The notes below the pieces were generated by a model, which worked only from the letters and a program-made list of their open reading frames with translations, was not told the DNA's origin and searched no databases. From Schistocerca nitens (lineage: Eukaryota > Arthropoda > Insecta > Orthoptera > Acrididae): a stretch of 64,000 bases of DNA. A program made the translations under genes and the position numbers. Of the stretch, positions 1 to 11,306 are shown piece after piece; position 1 is the first letter of the stretch; every line of letters begins with the position of its first letter. The stretch lies in contig NC_064616.1 of the NCBI RefSeq assembly GCF_023898315.1, positions 539,329,602 to 539,393,601 of the forward strand, written 5' to 3'.

Positions 1-99
1 GTCACGTCAGGATTTTCTCTGTTGATTGCAGTGCGTATATTGAAAAGAACAACTCATTCAACCCACTACCATTCATTAGGTAGCCTATAGCTTTCAAGA

Positions 100-1844
100 T
101 CGACATCAACAGGTGAAATCCACCTGTTCTGGTGAAGACATTGCCAAAATCGGGATCTCCGTGGTTGGCAAACTACTATAAATTTTGCATATAGGAATAG
201 AGGACGGTCGAAGGTGATCACAGTTGCTTGTTGATCCATCGGTTTGCTCTGTTCTAAGAAACTGAGTAAAGCTATATACTGTGATCAGATAATGGAGCAT
301 TTGCAAATAGCAGAGAAGCAACATAGGTCGTGTCAAAGATGAGACCACTTGTGATTTTCTCCATGGCAAGACTCCAGCCTGGAATCGCAGGCACAACTTT
401 CCACTTGCTATAATGCGTAACCATGTCTCCCAAAGAGGATGTGATGCCATCACAGACTCTCGAATTTAATATTCGTTAAGCCAAGAGGACCAGCTTTCTC
501 AAAGTGTTTTAAAGAAACAGCTGCTACCTCACAAACTGTGTGAGCTGGTACAGTTGTCTTTACTCAGATAATTCTTTGATCTGGAGTAATAGCATTTCTA
601 GTGATTATCAAACATATTCCTTCCCCCCACCCCTACCCATTGCATGGAAGGTATTATATTCATCCAGTATACGAGTGTTGAAATCAGGGCCGGCCGCGGT
701 GGCCGAGCGGTTATAGGCGCTTCAGTCGGGAACCGTGTGACTGCTACCATCGCAGGTTCGAATCCTGCCTCAGGCATGGATGTGTGTGATGTCCTTAGGT
801 TAGTTAGGTTTAAGTAGTTCTAAGTTCTAGGGGACTGATGACCTCAGATGTTAAGTCCTATAGTGCTCAGAGCCATTTTTGTTGAAATCAGCATTGTCAT
901 GAACAAACTGATGGAAAGCTGCTGGGTCTATTTATACTGGTTGTCTCCTGTCTACTGACACTTCAAGACGAACAGCTTCGGAACAAGAGGTGCAAAATCC
1001 CAAGCATGACACATCATCAATCAGTTTTTGTTATCCACACTTCTTATAAAAAAACAACAGCCCAATGTGCAAGGGGGAAAGGAAAGAAGTTGGCCTGACA
1101 GCCGCAATTACACTGTGTGAAATGGCTAAAACATTTTCTCCACTTGTCAGTCATCCCTCGTGTCTTGAGTATAAGGCTCTCAACGAAAACTTTGAGAACC
1201 TCCAGAAAAATACAATCACTTTCTTCCAAGAATGAATCTGGAGGAGGATAGTCATCAATGGCATGCGGTGTTGATCGTATCTCTTTGAGAATTATATCAG
1301 CTGCTGGCTCAAGTAACTGAAGATGTTCTTCCCTTATGGTGAACGTTTTTCGTAGTACCTCGTGTCTGTCAAAATCTTATGGCCAGTATTTTTTAAACAA
1401 ACGATTGTATTCTGTTTGATCTTCGATATCATAACATCGTCCCTATGTCTCTGCAAAAAATATTTCATTACAGTTTGAGGAATGTAGTTCACCTCTATCT
1501 GAGTCATGGGTTGATCAAATGAACACTGACATTTCTCAACACCGCTAACCATAAAAGTGAAAATGTCATTCATAGTCCTCTCAGTCTCTTCAGCATCAAA
1601 ACCTACGATTCTTTTTATCAACCTTGGGCCGACTAATGTACAGTTTCCTTAAACATTTATCATGGTACTGACAATCAGCAGCCACCATGAATGTTATCGA
1701 CTTTATCCTATTGACAAATGCTGCACCCAGGTCATCTCCACGAAGCTGAGCCTGTTTCATAACAAAATCTTTCATCTCTATTATTGTCACCTGATATACG
1801 AAATTACGTTTTTGTGACCTGTTACATGCTACAATTCGGGGCAC
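100..1844 (-). pseudogene. Broken copy of a dispersed invertebrate gene family (function unknown)
   Basis: Minus-strand fragments in several frames read in order. The first (about 1844-1596) contains MKDFVMKQAQLRGDD, then VNRIKS and VAADCQYHDKC. The next (1621-1334) contains YFLQRHRDDV, then TGHKILTD. The next (1229-1044) contains LEVLKVFVESLILK. Further on are AAFHQFVHDNADFN and LDEYNTFHAMG, and a tail near 450-100. I remember this order of motifs from large uncharacterised, repeat-like proteins found in many copies in arthropods and molluscs; I cannot name a domain. Stops and frameshifts separate every block, and a SINE interrupts the coding sequence between DFN and TRILDEY. It is therefore a dead copy. 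The biochemical role is unknown, and it could be a passenger gene of a transposon. Confidence is moderate for the family resemblance and low for the boundaries. Confidence 0.5.
688..880 (+). mobile_element. tRNA-derived SINE (main family), inside the 5' pseudogene
   Basis: Full-length copy starting GGCCGGCCGCGGTGGCCGAG (A-box region), with a B box GGTTCGAATCC near 755 and the shared body ending GAGCCATTTTT. It is flanked by an 11-bp target-site duplication, GTTGAAATCAG, at 677-687 and 881-891. Removing the SINE and one duplicate restores the reading DNADFN-TRILDEY of the host pseudogene. Confidence 0.93.
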
Positions 1845-1904
1845 TCTGGCAGCAAGTGCTGCAAATATGTAGCCATGAACAACAGGAATTTAGGATGCTA
1901 ATAA

Positions 1905-2440
1905 TGTTTTTTTTATCATTTAAAAACTTTAAGGTTGTTAAGATAAAAAATTTGGAGGCAACCATTTTCAGAAGGTCCGTGTATGAGATACAGCGTTTTT
2001 ATTGTGTACCCTATCAAGTTCCTGAAGCATCTAATAGACCACTGAGATTCTGCATAGTGTCTTAAAGATCATTTGTTTCTCCAAATCATAATCCAGAAAG
2101 AAAAAGTCCGTCATCAGAAACAAAGCTAATTGTTCAAGAAATGTATCCCAGTAACACACACACACGTGGATTGCTGACGTAAGCTATATTAAATAGAGCT
2201 TTATGCCTAGTTATTCTTGCACCTCTCGACGACCACATAACAATGATTTCGACAGTTTATACTTTATCATATGTTAATAACATAGAACACAGGCGTATTA
2301 CAGCTCTGAAAGTTTCTTATACATATTCTAATGATACGGAATTTATTTAATAGATGTAATCATAATATTAATGTTCGAGGACGTGACTTTATTGTATTGT
2401 AAAGAGCCATAGCTCGATGATCATATCTTGTATGACGCTC
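1905..2440. other. No recognisable gene
   Basis: AT-rich sequence. A short plus-strand open frame (1784-2065) overlaps the antisense of the 5' pseudogene and has no motif I know. Nothing else is supported here. Confidence 0.4.
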
Positions 2441-2449
2441 TGTAACGAG

Positions 2450-2705
2450 TGCCCCCAGTGTCCGGGGTAGGTTCAGAATAGAGTTCAGGTGATGATTTAC
2501 CACCGATAGGTGCGGGATATTGTTCGAAGCGAATCGACCTGTGTTGTGTCTGGGGTAGTGTCCTAAGATGGATCCACCTGTGATAGCCCTAGGGAGAGTG
2601 GGTCGACAGGTGGATACACCAGCGTTAAGTTTACGGTGGCATTTGGAGACAGATCCACCAGTGGTCGGTCTGAGGTAATGGTCTGGGAGTCCACATGAGA
2701 AACAT
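2450..2705. repeat. Degenerate ~40-bp tandem repeat
   Basis: Variants of GATCCACCTGTGGT followed by a GTCTGGGGTAGTGTCC-like stretch recur near 2495, 2533, 2571, 2612 and 2652, a spacing of 38-41 bp. The array keeps a 117-aa minus-strand frame (2713-2360) open. I read that as a by-product of the repeat rather than a gene, because composition is low complexity and no domain is visible. Confidence 0.55.
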
Positions 2706-2959
2706 GCAAACAAAATAGCGTAACTGTGCTATGTTTGCATAAGATAGCAGAAATTCAGCACCACGAACATTGGTACGTCCATCTGTTGCAGAAGTCTAGT
2801 AGCTTTAGAGCAAATGAACGAATTCTTGACAGCCATGGTTGTACTGTATTTTGTTTTACTAATATACGATAAAATAGGAAGTATAAGTTCTTAGGTGGTT
2901 ATGGAGTGACGTATTCTAAGTGTCAATAGCCATGAAGTTATATTTACAATATTTAAAGT

Positions 2960-3040
2960 TAGAAATCTATGTGTGCCTGTGTGTGTGTCGGTCTGTGTAT
3001 GTTTATATGTGTGTCTGTGTGTGTGTGTATGTGTGTGTTC
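2960..3040. repeat. Imperfect (TG)n microsatellite
   Basis: Interrupted TG/TGTG tract. The open frames over it on both strands are low-complexity artefacts. Confidence 0.8.
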
Positions 3041-3049
3041 GGTGTATGT

Positions 3050-3880
3050 ATATGGATTGGCTTTTTCAGTCAGCATTCTGTGCGTTGATGGCGGTTTTCT
3101 TTGTGGGTTGTGATACGTGTCATTTGGAGGGACAAGTGATCTTGCATACACATTGTAGGCGCTCTATGACTCAGTGGAGGGACACAGAATCACTACTGGA
3201 TTCAAAATAAACTTAGTACAGTATGCAATTTGAGCATTAATATTCTTGTAAATTTACCTACAGTATATGAAAATATGTGGAAAAATAGAAAGTATGGACA
3301 ATATGTGAAGCTGTGTAATATGCGGGAAACATGGAAAAGTGGTAACAATATGAACATTACGAATATGAAAAGGTAACACAAGGTACTCTGTATTTATACA
3401 GAGAGAGTAATCGAAATTTGTAACACAAGCACAGGATATATAGGGAATGAATGCCACCTCACATACGCTAAAAATCAAAAGCATTACGCTGAGGAAGTAA
3501 TCAGAATGTGTGGAAGTATTTTAATGTAACCATAAGACAAGTGTAACTGAGAAATGACGCAACAGATAGAGTACGTTTTTTTTTTTTTATAGTGGAAATT
3601 CAGTACGTTCTAGAGAGATATACGTGATGCCAAGACAAAACCGCTAAATCCCCATGGAAGTGGATTATCCTCCATCAGCAATAGGTGAAACAGGAAAAAG
3701 AAGTGGCAGAGGAGAGCCGGAAAGGATTTAGAACACGGGTGGGCAACTGCGCTATTGTGGCGCATGTGAGTGTGTGCACTGCTTGTCCGCAGGCATTGTC
3801 ACATAGCAGTTCCCCCTCCTCATCCATCTGCTATATCCCATTTGCTACAGACCCGCGAGGCATGATGGACCTTTCTACTT
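3050..3880. other. No recognisable gene
   Basis: AT-rich DNA with a short poly-T run near 3575. Small open frames show no family features. Confidence 0.4.
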
Positions 3881-3899
3881 CGTGTCCTTAGTGATTTCT

Positions 3900-4735
3900 G
3901 TGTCGAAATTTCTCTTAGACGTTCACAGGAGGACAAAATTAGTGAGAATGAACTGGCTGAGGATGAACTATCACCGTCAAAACGAAAATCGGTCGATTTT
4001 CTACGCTCCAATCCACTTAGGGAGGAAGATTACTTTTTTAATGAAAGATAAACCTGCCCTCAATGTTTGTTTTGAAATGTCATTTTACCAGCGTGGAAAA
4101 AGTCAGTTCAACGTGAGGCTACAGTTTCAACTCCTTCATGAGAAATTCGTAATCACTTTTCATACTGAGGAAAGGAAGGCCAAACTGCTCGAGCTAAAAG
4201 AGGAAAAACCCGAGATGAAAGTTCTTACAAATATATATCATTTCTTGAAAACCTTAGTATTTTTTGTGAAGCATTATGTGGTTTTTGCCCTCGATTTTAC
4301 CTCTTTCTTAATCGGATCAGCAGGAAGAGAACCATGTCATTCACAATAATGATGCAATAAGAGTGAGCTATCACATAGCTCTTAAAATAGCCAAAACTGT
4401 GTGTCCCATATGTAATGGTGAATTAGTTAATGAGCGTTTTGTTCCTGCAACAAACTTATGTCCAGAGAGTATTCCGGTTTTGGAAGTAGTTCTTTCACGG
4501 AAAGAGTTTGCAGGAGCATGAGAGACATGGCTAACAACTTGTAAACGCAACTGAAAGAGCAGACTAAACATTCCGTAGGATTCTCTTTGGCTTTGGATGA
4601 AAGCTTATACGTAATGGATGTTACTCAGACTGCTATATTTGTGAGAGGTGTTGACGCTGGGTTCAACTTGATGGAGGACCTTGATTGAGTACCAATGCAT
4701 GATAAAACGGCGGCCGATTTCTTGCTTAGTAATCG
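3900..4735 (+). pseudogene. hAT-superfamily transposase remnant (BED-finger, SCAND3/ZBED-like)
   Basis: Plus-strand pieces in shifting frames resemble the hAT transposases related to vertebrate SCAND3/ZBED5. Near 4060-4210, HEKFVITF followed by RKAKLLELKEE matches the end of the BED-type zinc finger and its linker. Near 4355-4400, VSYHIALKIAKT matches the start of the conserved core, followed by GELVNERFVPATNLCPESI. Near 4580-4720, FSLALDES (first catalytic aspartate region), then IFVRGVDAGFNLMEDL and KTAADFLL. Several stops and frameshifts lie between blocks and the rest of the catalytic domain and the dimerisation region are missing. It is a dead 5' fragment. No terminal inverted repeats were found. 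Confidence 0.6.
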
Positions 4736-4744
4736 TTATTGATA

Positions 4745-5418
4745 GAATGACATTTTTAGGAAAGAACGCATTGAATTAACAGATGTTTAATAAACAAGCA
4801 TGTGTTCTCTGGTTAATACTTTATGTTTGTGTTGTGTTTGTGATACCAGGATATATAGTATTTTGTTCTCTCTTTCTTGATCACTATACCGCCCCCATCC
4901 TCGTCCCGTTCTCTACCGAAATGAATGACAGAATTTGGAAAGTTTACTACTGCTTGTAATTGAAATCAAGAAATGCAATAAATTACTTCGCGGTGATGCA
5001 GTACGCATTACGACTTTATGCATTGAAAAGAGTTTCCCTTATTTTTTTTACTGTCGCTGTATTGTGCTTATACCGAACTACAGAGGCCAACAACTTCTCT
5101 ATTGTCTGCTGCTGACACGTGTGTACCTCTCTTTAATATTTCGAAAGGAGCTGGTACGACACATTTATGATTAGAAATAACTAGAACATTATGAACAAGC
5201 TGGTCTCTCATTGAGAAACACGAAAACTAAATTTCATTCACAGATAAACATAGAAAAATACCTCGGCTGTTATACAACACACACTCGTGTATCTTCATAT
5301 GCTGTGTTTTGCGACAGAGTTGCTATAAGCTAACTATTATTACATTTTCATTCGATGGTGTATTTGTTTGATACAATAACTGTATTTAAGGCTACTTTTG
5401 TTGACTGCAACAGGTGGA
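4745..5418. other. No recognisable gene
   Basis: AT-rich sequence with short open frames only. Nothing identified. Confidence 0.4.
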
Positions 5419-5428
5419 ACTCTTGCAA

Positions 5429-5665
5429 AGATTACCGAATGGTGGTGGCACAGTGCCTAGCACACTGGAGTCACATTCGGTAGGACGATGGTTCAATCCC
5501 TCGCCCAGCCATCCCGATTTAGGTTTTCCGTGATTTCCCTTAATCGCTCCAGGCAAATTCCGGGATGGTTCCTTTGAAAGGACACCGCTGACTTCCTTCC
5601 CGATCCTTCACTAATCCGATGAGACCGATGACCTTACTGTCTGGTCTCCTTCCCCCAACCAATCC
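5429..5665 (+). mobile_element. tRNA-derived SINE, second family
   Basis: Different SINE from the main family: a tRNA-like head (GTGGCACAGTGCCTAGCAC, B-box-like GGTTCAATCCC) and a body with TTTCCGTGATTTCCCT, CAGGCAAATTCCGGGATGG and TCCGATGAGACCGATGACC, ending TTCCCCCAACC. Target-site duplication ACTCTTGCAA lies at 5419-5428 and 5666-5675. A second copy lies at 42184-42435. Confidence 0.85.
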
Positions 5666-5675
5666 ACTCTTGCAA

Positions 5676-6539
5676 TGACTTTTCAGATAACATGCACGTG
5701 TTATACTGTGTCATTAGCATTCACTTCATTGTAGTACTGTAATAATACCTACAAGGCAAATAATACTATCGCGACTGTATTATCAGCAGTCTGCAGTCCT
5801 GTTCGAGAGTACGAGACTGCGCTCGCATAGTGGTGGTAAGGCGTAAGGAATGCACACAATGCCCGAGAACAGCATCTCGGGCAGCTCACGCGCCCAACCC
5901 AATGGCTGCCTTATATGAAGCAGAGGTATACGATTTTAAAATGCGTGTGCTAATGGGTCAACTGCTTTCAATACTTCATGAGCTTCATGGATATAATGCA
6001 AGACTCCGTTAACGATTTTTCACAAAATAGATCCTTGTGACTACTTAACATGAAACTACCACTTCAGTGTATACAAGATGAAGGTGGCAATGTAATTCAA
6101 AGTCGACATTATAGTTACAGAACAAGACAAGTTTCTAAAATGTGTGGTAAGTGTATTATACATAAGCTGTTGTATGTATTATATTCAAATTACCTAGTAT
6201 TTAGATAAGAGGAGCTGGGTTTTCAAGATCCACTTATTTTGTGTTTTGAACATTGTTGTACTCTCTCAAAATACATATGAATTTCGAGCAGTACTTATTT
6301 TAATCGTAAATAATTTGAAACCAGTCTAAAGTGGAATGATTACACAAAACAAAAAGCGATACAGACATTTCGCTTACTGCTGATAAAATTATGAGAAAAT
6401 CACTTATGAAGGAGCTCAGTGCCGTATGAGCAACCCGAGCTACACACGTTTTGTCTACATGACTTACATTAAAAAGGAACACTAATGCTCGGTGTTTGTC
6501 CCAATTTAATCCATTTATCATGATTTTTACAATTTTTAG
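5676..6539. other. No recognisable gene
   Basis: Short open frames only (for example 5830-6012) without known motifs. The CR1-like LINE may begin anywhere in the last part of this stretch. Confidence 0.35.
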
Positions 6540-7041
6540 TTGTTCTCCCCAGCAGTATCAGCAGTGCGAAATTCATTGTTTTAAACACACAGATAAGTGA
6601 CTGCAGCAGTAGTCGACAGAGACAGACGCAGTAACAGGGAAGTAACCGCTTTTGTGACATTTACGAGTTCCTAACCAGGAGCGAAGTTTATTGTATCATC
6701 TGTGTGCTTTAATAGTTTAGTTTCTTGAGTTTCTGAGTGTCAATTTAATATCTAATAGCCACAGTTGCCGCGTTATCGTTTGCGTCGGAAAGTAAACCGA
6801 TTTTGTGACGTGTTACAAGTTCCTAATCATTGGCAAATTATTTGGTTTCACCTCAGTGCTTCGGTAGTTAATTTTTTGAATATCTGCGTATTACAAGACA
6901 CAGTTCGTGCGTTTTCGTCAGGGTCTACAGTAGAGTTGCGCGGCACGTGCCGATAATCCGTTTGTCTGCATAGTTTAGTTTTCCACGGTCTTTAGTACGG
7001 AAAGGGACTGCGATTGTTGCGTGCGGATGTGAGCCGAGCTG

Positions 7042-8110
7042 GTGACACTTCGCTCTCGGCTTCAGGCTGTGATGGCTTCCGTTACACAGCTTGAGGCTGC
7101 AGTGGATGGGCACCACTGTTGTGGGCCGGCCGTGAGGATCCAAAGGACGTCCAGCACGTCCAAGTCCTCCAACCGGTCCTCACCGATGGCCAACCCAGTT
7201 ACTGCTCGCACTGAGGCTGACCCCTCACCTGTGGTCGAGTGGGAGGTCTCCCTAGGGCGAAGCAGGTGGCGAAAGACCGCACGTAAGGCCTCCTCGGTTC
7301 CAGGTGCTGTCTGTGGCTGACACTGTCGCTGAGCCAGAAGCTGTCGCCTGTCCTGTTCCAGAGGAAACCACTCAGGCTGCAATATCCGGGCAATCACAGA
7401 GGGTGGAATTATTGGTAGTTGGGAGCTCCAACGTTAGAAGCGTTATGGGGCCCCTTAGGGACTTGGCTGACAAGAAAATTAATTTGCACTCCGTGTGCAC
7501 ACCGAGTGGAGTCATTCCAGATGTGGAAAGGATCCTCCTGGATGCCATGAGGAGCACAGGGTGCAGGCAACTGCAGGTGGATACTCACGTCGGTACCAAT
7601 GATATGTGTCACTTTGGATCAGAAGAGATTCTCTCCGCGCGACCGCTACGGTCGCAGGTTCGAATCCTGCCTCGGGCATGGATGTGTGTGTTGTCCTTAG
7701 GTTAGTTAGGTTTAAGTAGTTCTAAGTTCTAGGGGACTTATGACCTCTGCAGTTGAGTCCCATAGTGCTCAGAGCCATTTGAACCATTTGAAGAGATTCT
7801 CTCTGGTTCCGAGCGGCTAACGAAAGTGGTAAAGGCTGCCAGTCTTGCTTGCAAGATGAAAGCAGAGCTGACCATTTTCAGCATAGTCGACAGGACCGAT
7901 TGCGGACCTCAGTTACAGAGCCGAGTGGAGGGTCTGAATCAGAGGCTCAGACGGTTCTGCGACTGTGTAGGCTGCAGATTTCTCGACTTGCGCCAAAGGG
8001 TGGTTGGGTTTCGGGTTCCGCTGAATAGGTCAGGTGTCGAGTATACGGAGGAGAAGGCTACACGGGGAGCATGGGCTGTGTGGCGTGGACTGGGCGGTTT
8101 TTTAGGTTAG
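7042..8110 (+). pseudogene. LINE copy A ORF1, SGNH-esterase-like, frameshifted and split by a SINE
   Basis: The N-terminal part (7042-7320) reads LRSRLQAVMASVTQLEAAVDG, a short coiled-coil-like stretch, then a basic Ser/Thr-rich region. After a frameshift the frame at 7304-7635 carries LLVVGSSNVRSVMGPLRDL (block I of SGNH hydrolases, Ser in GSSN) and HVGTND (Gly/Asn block). The SINE at 7636-7789 interrupts the domain. It resumes at 7804-8110 with LTIFSIVDRTDCGP, QRLRRFC and FRVPLNRSGVEYTEE. The same blocks occur in copy B. In this copy the His expected in the last block (GVHYTPE in copy B) is Glu (GVEYTEE). Family role: RNA-binding/particle protein needed for retrotransposition; the esterase activity is inferred from motifs. 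Confidence 0.75.
7636..7789 (+). mobile_element. tRNA-derived SINE (main family), 5'-truncated, in LINE copy A
   Basis: The copy begins at CGCGCGACCGCTACGGTCGC, lacking the A box, and runs to GAGCCATTTGAACCATTT. A 14-bp target-site duplication, GAAGAGATTCTCTC, flanks it at 7622-7635 and 7790-7803. It lies inside the esterase domain of ORF1, so it postdates that LINE insertion. Confidence 0.93.
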
Positions 8111-8207
8111 AGGGTCTCGGGTAAACACAAGAAGGGCTTCAGTCACAAACGGTGTAGGCTGAACACAGGAAGAACTTAGATAAAGGAACCACTGGTACAA
8201 CAGTTGT

Positions 8208-10677
8208 AAACTGTCGTAGCTGTGCTGGGAAAGTACCAGAGCTCCAAGCGCTAATAGAAAGCACTGATGCTCAAATCGTTATAGACACTGAAAGCTGGCT
8301 AAAACCGGATATAAGTTCAGGCGAAATTTTCGCGAAGAACCTAACGGTGTTCCGAAAAGATAAGACAAACACGGTTGCTGTCAGAAGTAGTTTAAGTTGT
8401 CGCGAAATTGAAGTAGATACTTCCTCTGAGTTAGTATGGGCAGAGGTCATTGTTGCCAACCGGAATAAAATAATAATGATCATTTTAACGACCTACCAAT
8501 TCAGACGATACAGCTGCTGAAAGGTTCAAAGGAAACTTGAGTTTGATTTCAAACACGTACCCGACTCATACGACAATATTTGGTGGTGACTTTAATTTAC
8601 CCTCGATATGTTGGCAAAAATACTTGTTTAATTCGGGAGGTACGCATAAAATATCATCCGAAATTGTGCTAAACGCATTCTCTGAAAATTATTTCGAACA
8701 GTTAGTTCATGAGCCCACGCGAATAGTAAAGGGTTGTGAGAACACACTTGACCTCTCAGCAACAAATAATCCTGAGTTAATAACGAGCATCAAAACCGAT
8801 TCAGTTATTAGTGAACACAGGGTTGTCGTAGCGAGACTGAATATTGTAATCCCTGAATCCTCGAAAAATAAGCGAAAAATATACCTATTCAAAAATGCAA
8901 ATAAAAATTAACTTCACGCCTTCCTGAGAGACGATCTCCACTCATGCCAAATTAAGAATATAACTGTAGACCAGATTTTGCTTATATTCAAAGAAATAGT
9001 GTCGGTAGCAGTTGGGAGACTCACACCAAATAAATTAACAATCCAAAGAGATTCTAGCCGTATGTGAAGTATGTTAGCGGCAAGAAACAATCAATGCCTT
9101 CTCATCGCGATAGCAATGGAGATATTATCGAAGACAGTACTGCCAAAGTAGAGTTACTTCAAATGGTTCAAATGGCTCTAAGCACTATGGGGCTTAACAT
9201 CTGCGGTCATCAGTCCCCTAGATTTAGTAATGTGATGTCCTTAGGTTAGTTAGGTTTACTAACTGTTCCGGACAGAAGCACCTAGAACCGCTCGGCCACA
9301 ACGGCGGGCGCAGAGTTACTAAACAGAGCCTTCCGAAATGCCTTCACAAGAAAAGACGAAGTAAATATTCTAGAATTCGAACCGACAACAGCTGCCAACA
9401 TAAGTAACGTAGAAGTAAATATCCTCGGAGTAGTGAAGCAACTTAAATCACTTAATAAAAGCAAGTATTCTGGTCCATACTGTATACCAATTAGGTTCCT
9501 TTCGGAGTATGCTGATGCATTGGCTCTATACTTGACAATCATATGCAACCGTTCGCTCGACGAAAAATCCGTACCCAAAGACTGGAAAGTTGCATAGGTC
9601 ACACCAATATTCAAGAAAGGTAGTACGAGTAATCCACTAAATTACAGGCCCTAATCGTTAATGTCGATATGCAGCAGGATTTTAGAACGTATATTGTGTT
9701 CCAACATTATGAATTACCTCGAAGAAAACAGTCTATTGACACACAGTCAACATGGGTTTAGAAAACATCGTTCCTTTGAAACACAATTAGCTCTTTATTC
9801 ACATGAAGTGTTGAGTGATATTGACAGGGGATATCAGATCGATTCCGTATTTCTGGATTTCCAGAAGGCTTTTGACACTCTACCACACAAGCGCCTCGTA
9901 GTGAAATTGCGTGCTTATGGAATATCGTCCCAGTTATGTGACTGGATTTGTGATTTCCTGTCAGAGAGGTCACAGCTCGTAGTAACTGATGGAAAGTAAT
10001 AGAGTAAAACAGAAGTTATTTCTGACGTTCCCCAAGGTAGTGTTATAGGCTCATTGCTGTTCCTTATCTATATAAACGATTTGGGAAACAATCTGAGCAG
10101 CCATCTTCGGTTGTTTTCAGATGACGCTGTCATTTATCGACTAATAAAGTCATCAGGAGATCAAAACAAACTGCAAAACGATTTAGAAGAAATATCGGAA
10201 TGGTGCGAAAAGTGCCAGTTGACTCTAAATAACGAAACGTGTGAGGTCATCCACATGAATGCTAAACGAAATTCGTTAAACTTCGGTTACACGATAAATC
10301 TATCTAATCTAAAAGCCGTAAATTCAGCTAAATGCCTAGATATTACAATTATGAACAACTTAAATTGGAGGGAACACATAGAAAATGTTGTGGGGAAGGC
10401 TAACCAAAGACTGCGTTTTCTTTTGGCAGGACGCTTAGAAAATGTAACAGACCTACTAAGGAGACTATCTACACTACGCTTTACGCTTGTCCGTCCTCTT
10501 TTAGAACACTGCTGCGTGGTGTGGGATCCTTACCAGATAGGACTGACGGAGTACATCGAAAAAGTTCAAAGAAAGGCAGCACGTTTTGTATTATCGCGAA
10601 ATATGGGAGAGAGTGTCACTGAAATTATACAGGATTTGGGCTGGAAATCACTACAAGAAAGGCGTTTTTCGTTGTGA
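8208..10677 (+). pseudogene. LINE copy A ORF2 (endonuclease-reverse transcriptase), degenerate
   Basis: Endonuclease blocks come first: NCRSCAGKVPELQALI near 8210, TESWLKPD near 8290, then GGDFNLPSICW near 8583 and ISEHR near 8810 (the usual block is SDH). Reverse transcriptase follows: KDWK (9580), RILERILCSNIMNYL (9670), QHGFRKHRSFETQLAL (9750), VFLDFQKAFDTLPH (9848, first catalytic Asp), VPQGSVIGSLLFLIYINDL (10030) and FSDDAVIYR (10117), where the usual FADD has Ala replaced by Ser. The thumb and C-terminal tail run to the stop at 10675-10677, including LEHCCVVWDPYQ and RKAARFV. Several stops and frameshifts, plus the SINE at 9159-9311, make it inactive. Family role: target-primed reverse transcription of the LINE RNA. 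Confidence 0.8.
9159..9311 (-). mobile_element. tRNA-derived SINE (main family) with internal rearrangement
   Basis: The outer parts read as a minus-strand SINE (AAATGGTTCAAATGGCTCT at the left, CTAGAACCGCTCGGCCAC at the right), but the central GTGATGTCCTTAGGTTAG is in plus orientation. A 9-bp duplication, AGAGTTACT, flanks the unit (9150-9158 and 9312-9320). The head lacks most of the B-box region. Confidence 0.8.
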
Positions 10678-11018
10678 CGGAATCTTGTCACGAAATTCCA
10701 GTCACCAACTTTCTCCTCCGAATGTGCAAATATTTTGTTGACACCGACCTACACAGGGAGGAACGATCACCACGATAAAATAAAGGAAATCAGAGCTCGT
10801 ACGGAAAGATAGAGGTGTTCAATCTTTCCGCGCGCTATACGAGATATGAATAATAGAGAATTGGGAAGGTGGTTCGATGAACACTCTGCCAGGCACTTAA
10901 ACGTGATTTGCAGAGTATCCATGTAGATGTAGATGTAGATATGCAATGGACCAATTTTCGAGGAGAATGATTCCACCTAGTGGAAACAGTCATAGATGTG
11001 CTCCTCATGAATCCCATC

Positions 11019-11019
11019 G

Positions 11020-11082
<63 letters not shown>

Positions 11083-11122
11083 TGTGTGTGTGAGTGTGTG
11101 TGTGTGTGTGTGTGTCTGTGTC
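11019..11122. repeat. Compound (CA)n(TA)n(GT)n microsatellite
   Basis: A CA run, about 40 bp of TA, then GT/GTGA repeats, just beyond the LINE tail. The tract is self-complementary. Confidence 0.95.
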
Positions 11123-11306
11123 TAAGCCACGACATGTACTCTTGAAGAGCTCTGCCAGAATTATAGTTTGTATCAGATTAATATGTTTTTGTTTCTCATG
11201 ATGTAATATTTAAGTTCTATATTGTAAGTGAATGCCAACATCTTTGCCGGAGTGTTAAGGTCACTTACTAGTGAATCTGCTTCAAAAATTCGATTTCTTT
11301 CCATCT

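Larger units (their letters stand above)
6540..10941 (+). mobile_element. CR1/L2-like non-LTR retrotransposon, copy A (degenerate)
   Basis: A nearly full-length LINE. It has a putative 5' UTR with two diverged ~140-bp units (6635-6770 and 6775-6905, each with a TTTTGTGAC..TTACGAGTTCCTAA-like core), an ORF1 with an SGNH-hydrolase-like domain, an ORF2 with an AP-type endonuclease then reverse transcriptase, and a 3' end in a (GTAGAT)n microsatellite tail at 10923-10941. ORF1 esterase and short-repeat tails are known for the CR1/L2 group, so I place it there rather than with Jockey. Copy B of the same or a sister family lies on the minus strand at 36791-41924. Two SINEs are inserted. No clear target-site duplication was found, so the 5' end is approximate. 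Confidence 0.8.

Noticed and set aside
700..780. tRNA gene-like sequence (also in every other main-family SINE head, e.g. 28160-28245 and 59480-59560)
   Set aside because: A and B boxes are present, but each is the head of a repeated ~195-bp unit with target duplications. No proper acceptor stem or independent tRNA gene context.
2891..3210. Overlapping 86- and 96-aa frames on opposite strands
   Set aside because: They translate the TG microsatellite (His-Thr and Cys-Val runs).
7304..7705. 133-aa open frame as one protein
   Set aside because: Its last third is translated SINE sequence; the real LINE ORF1 frame resumes after the SINE.
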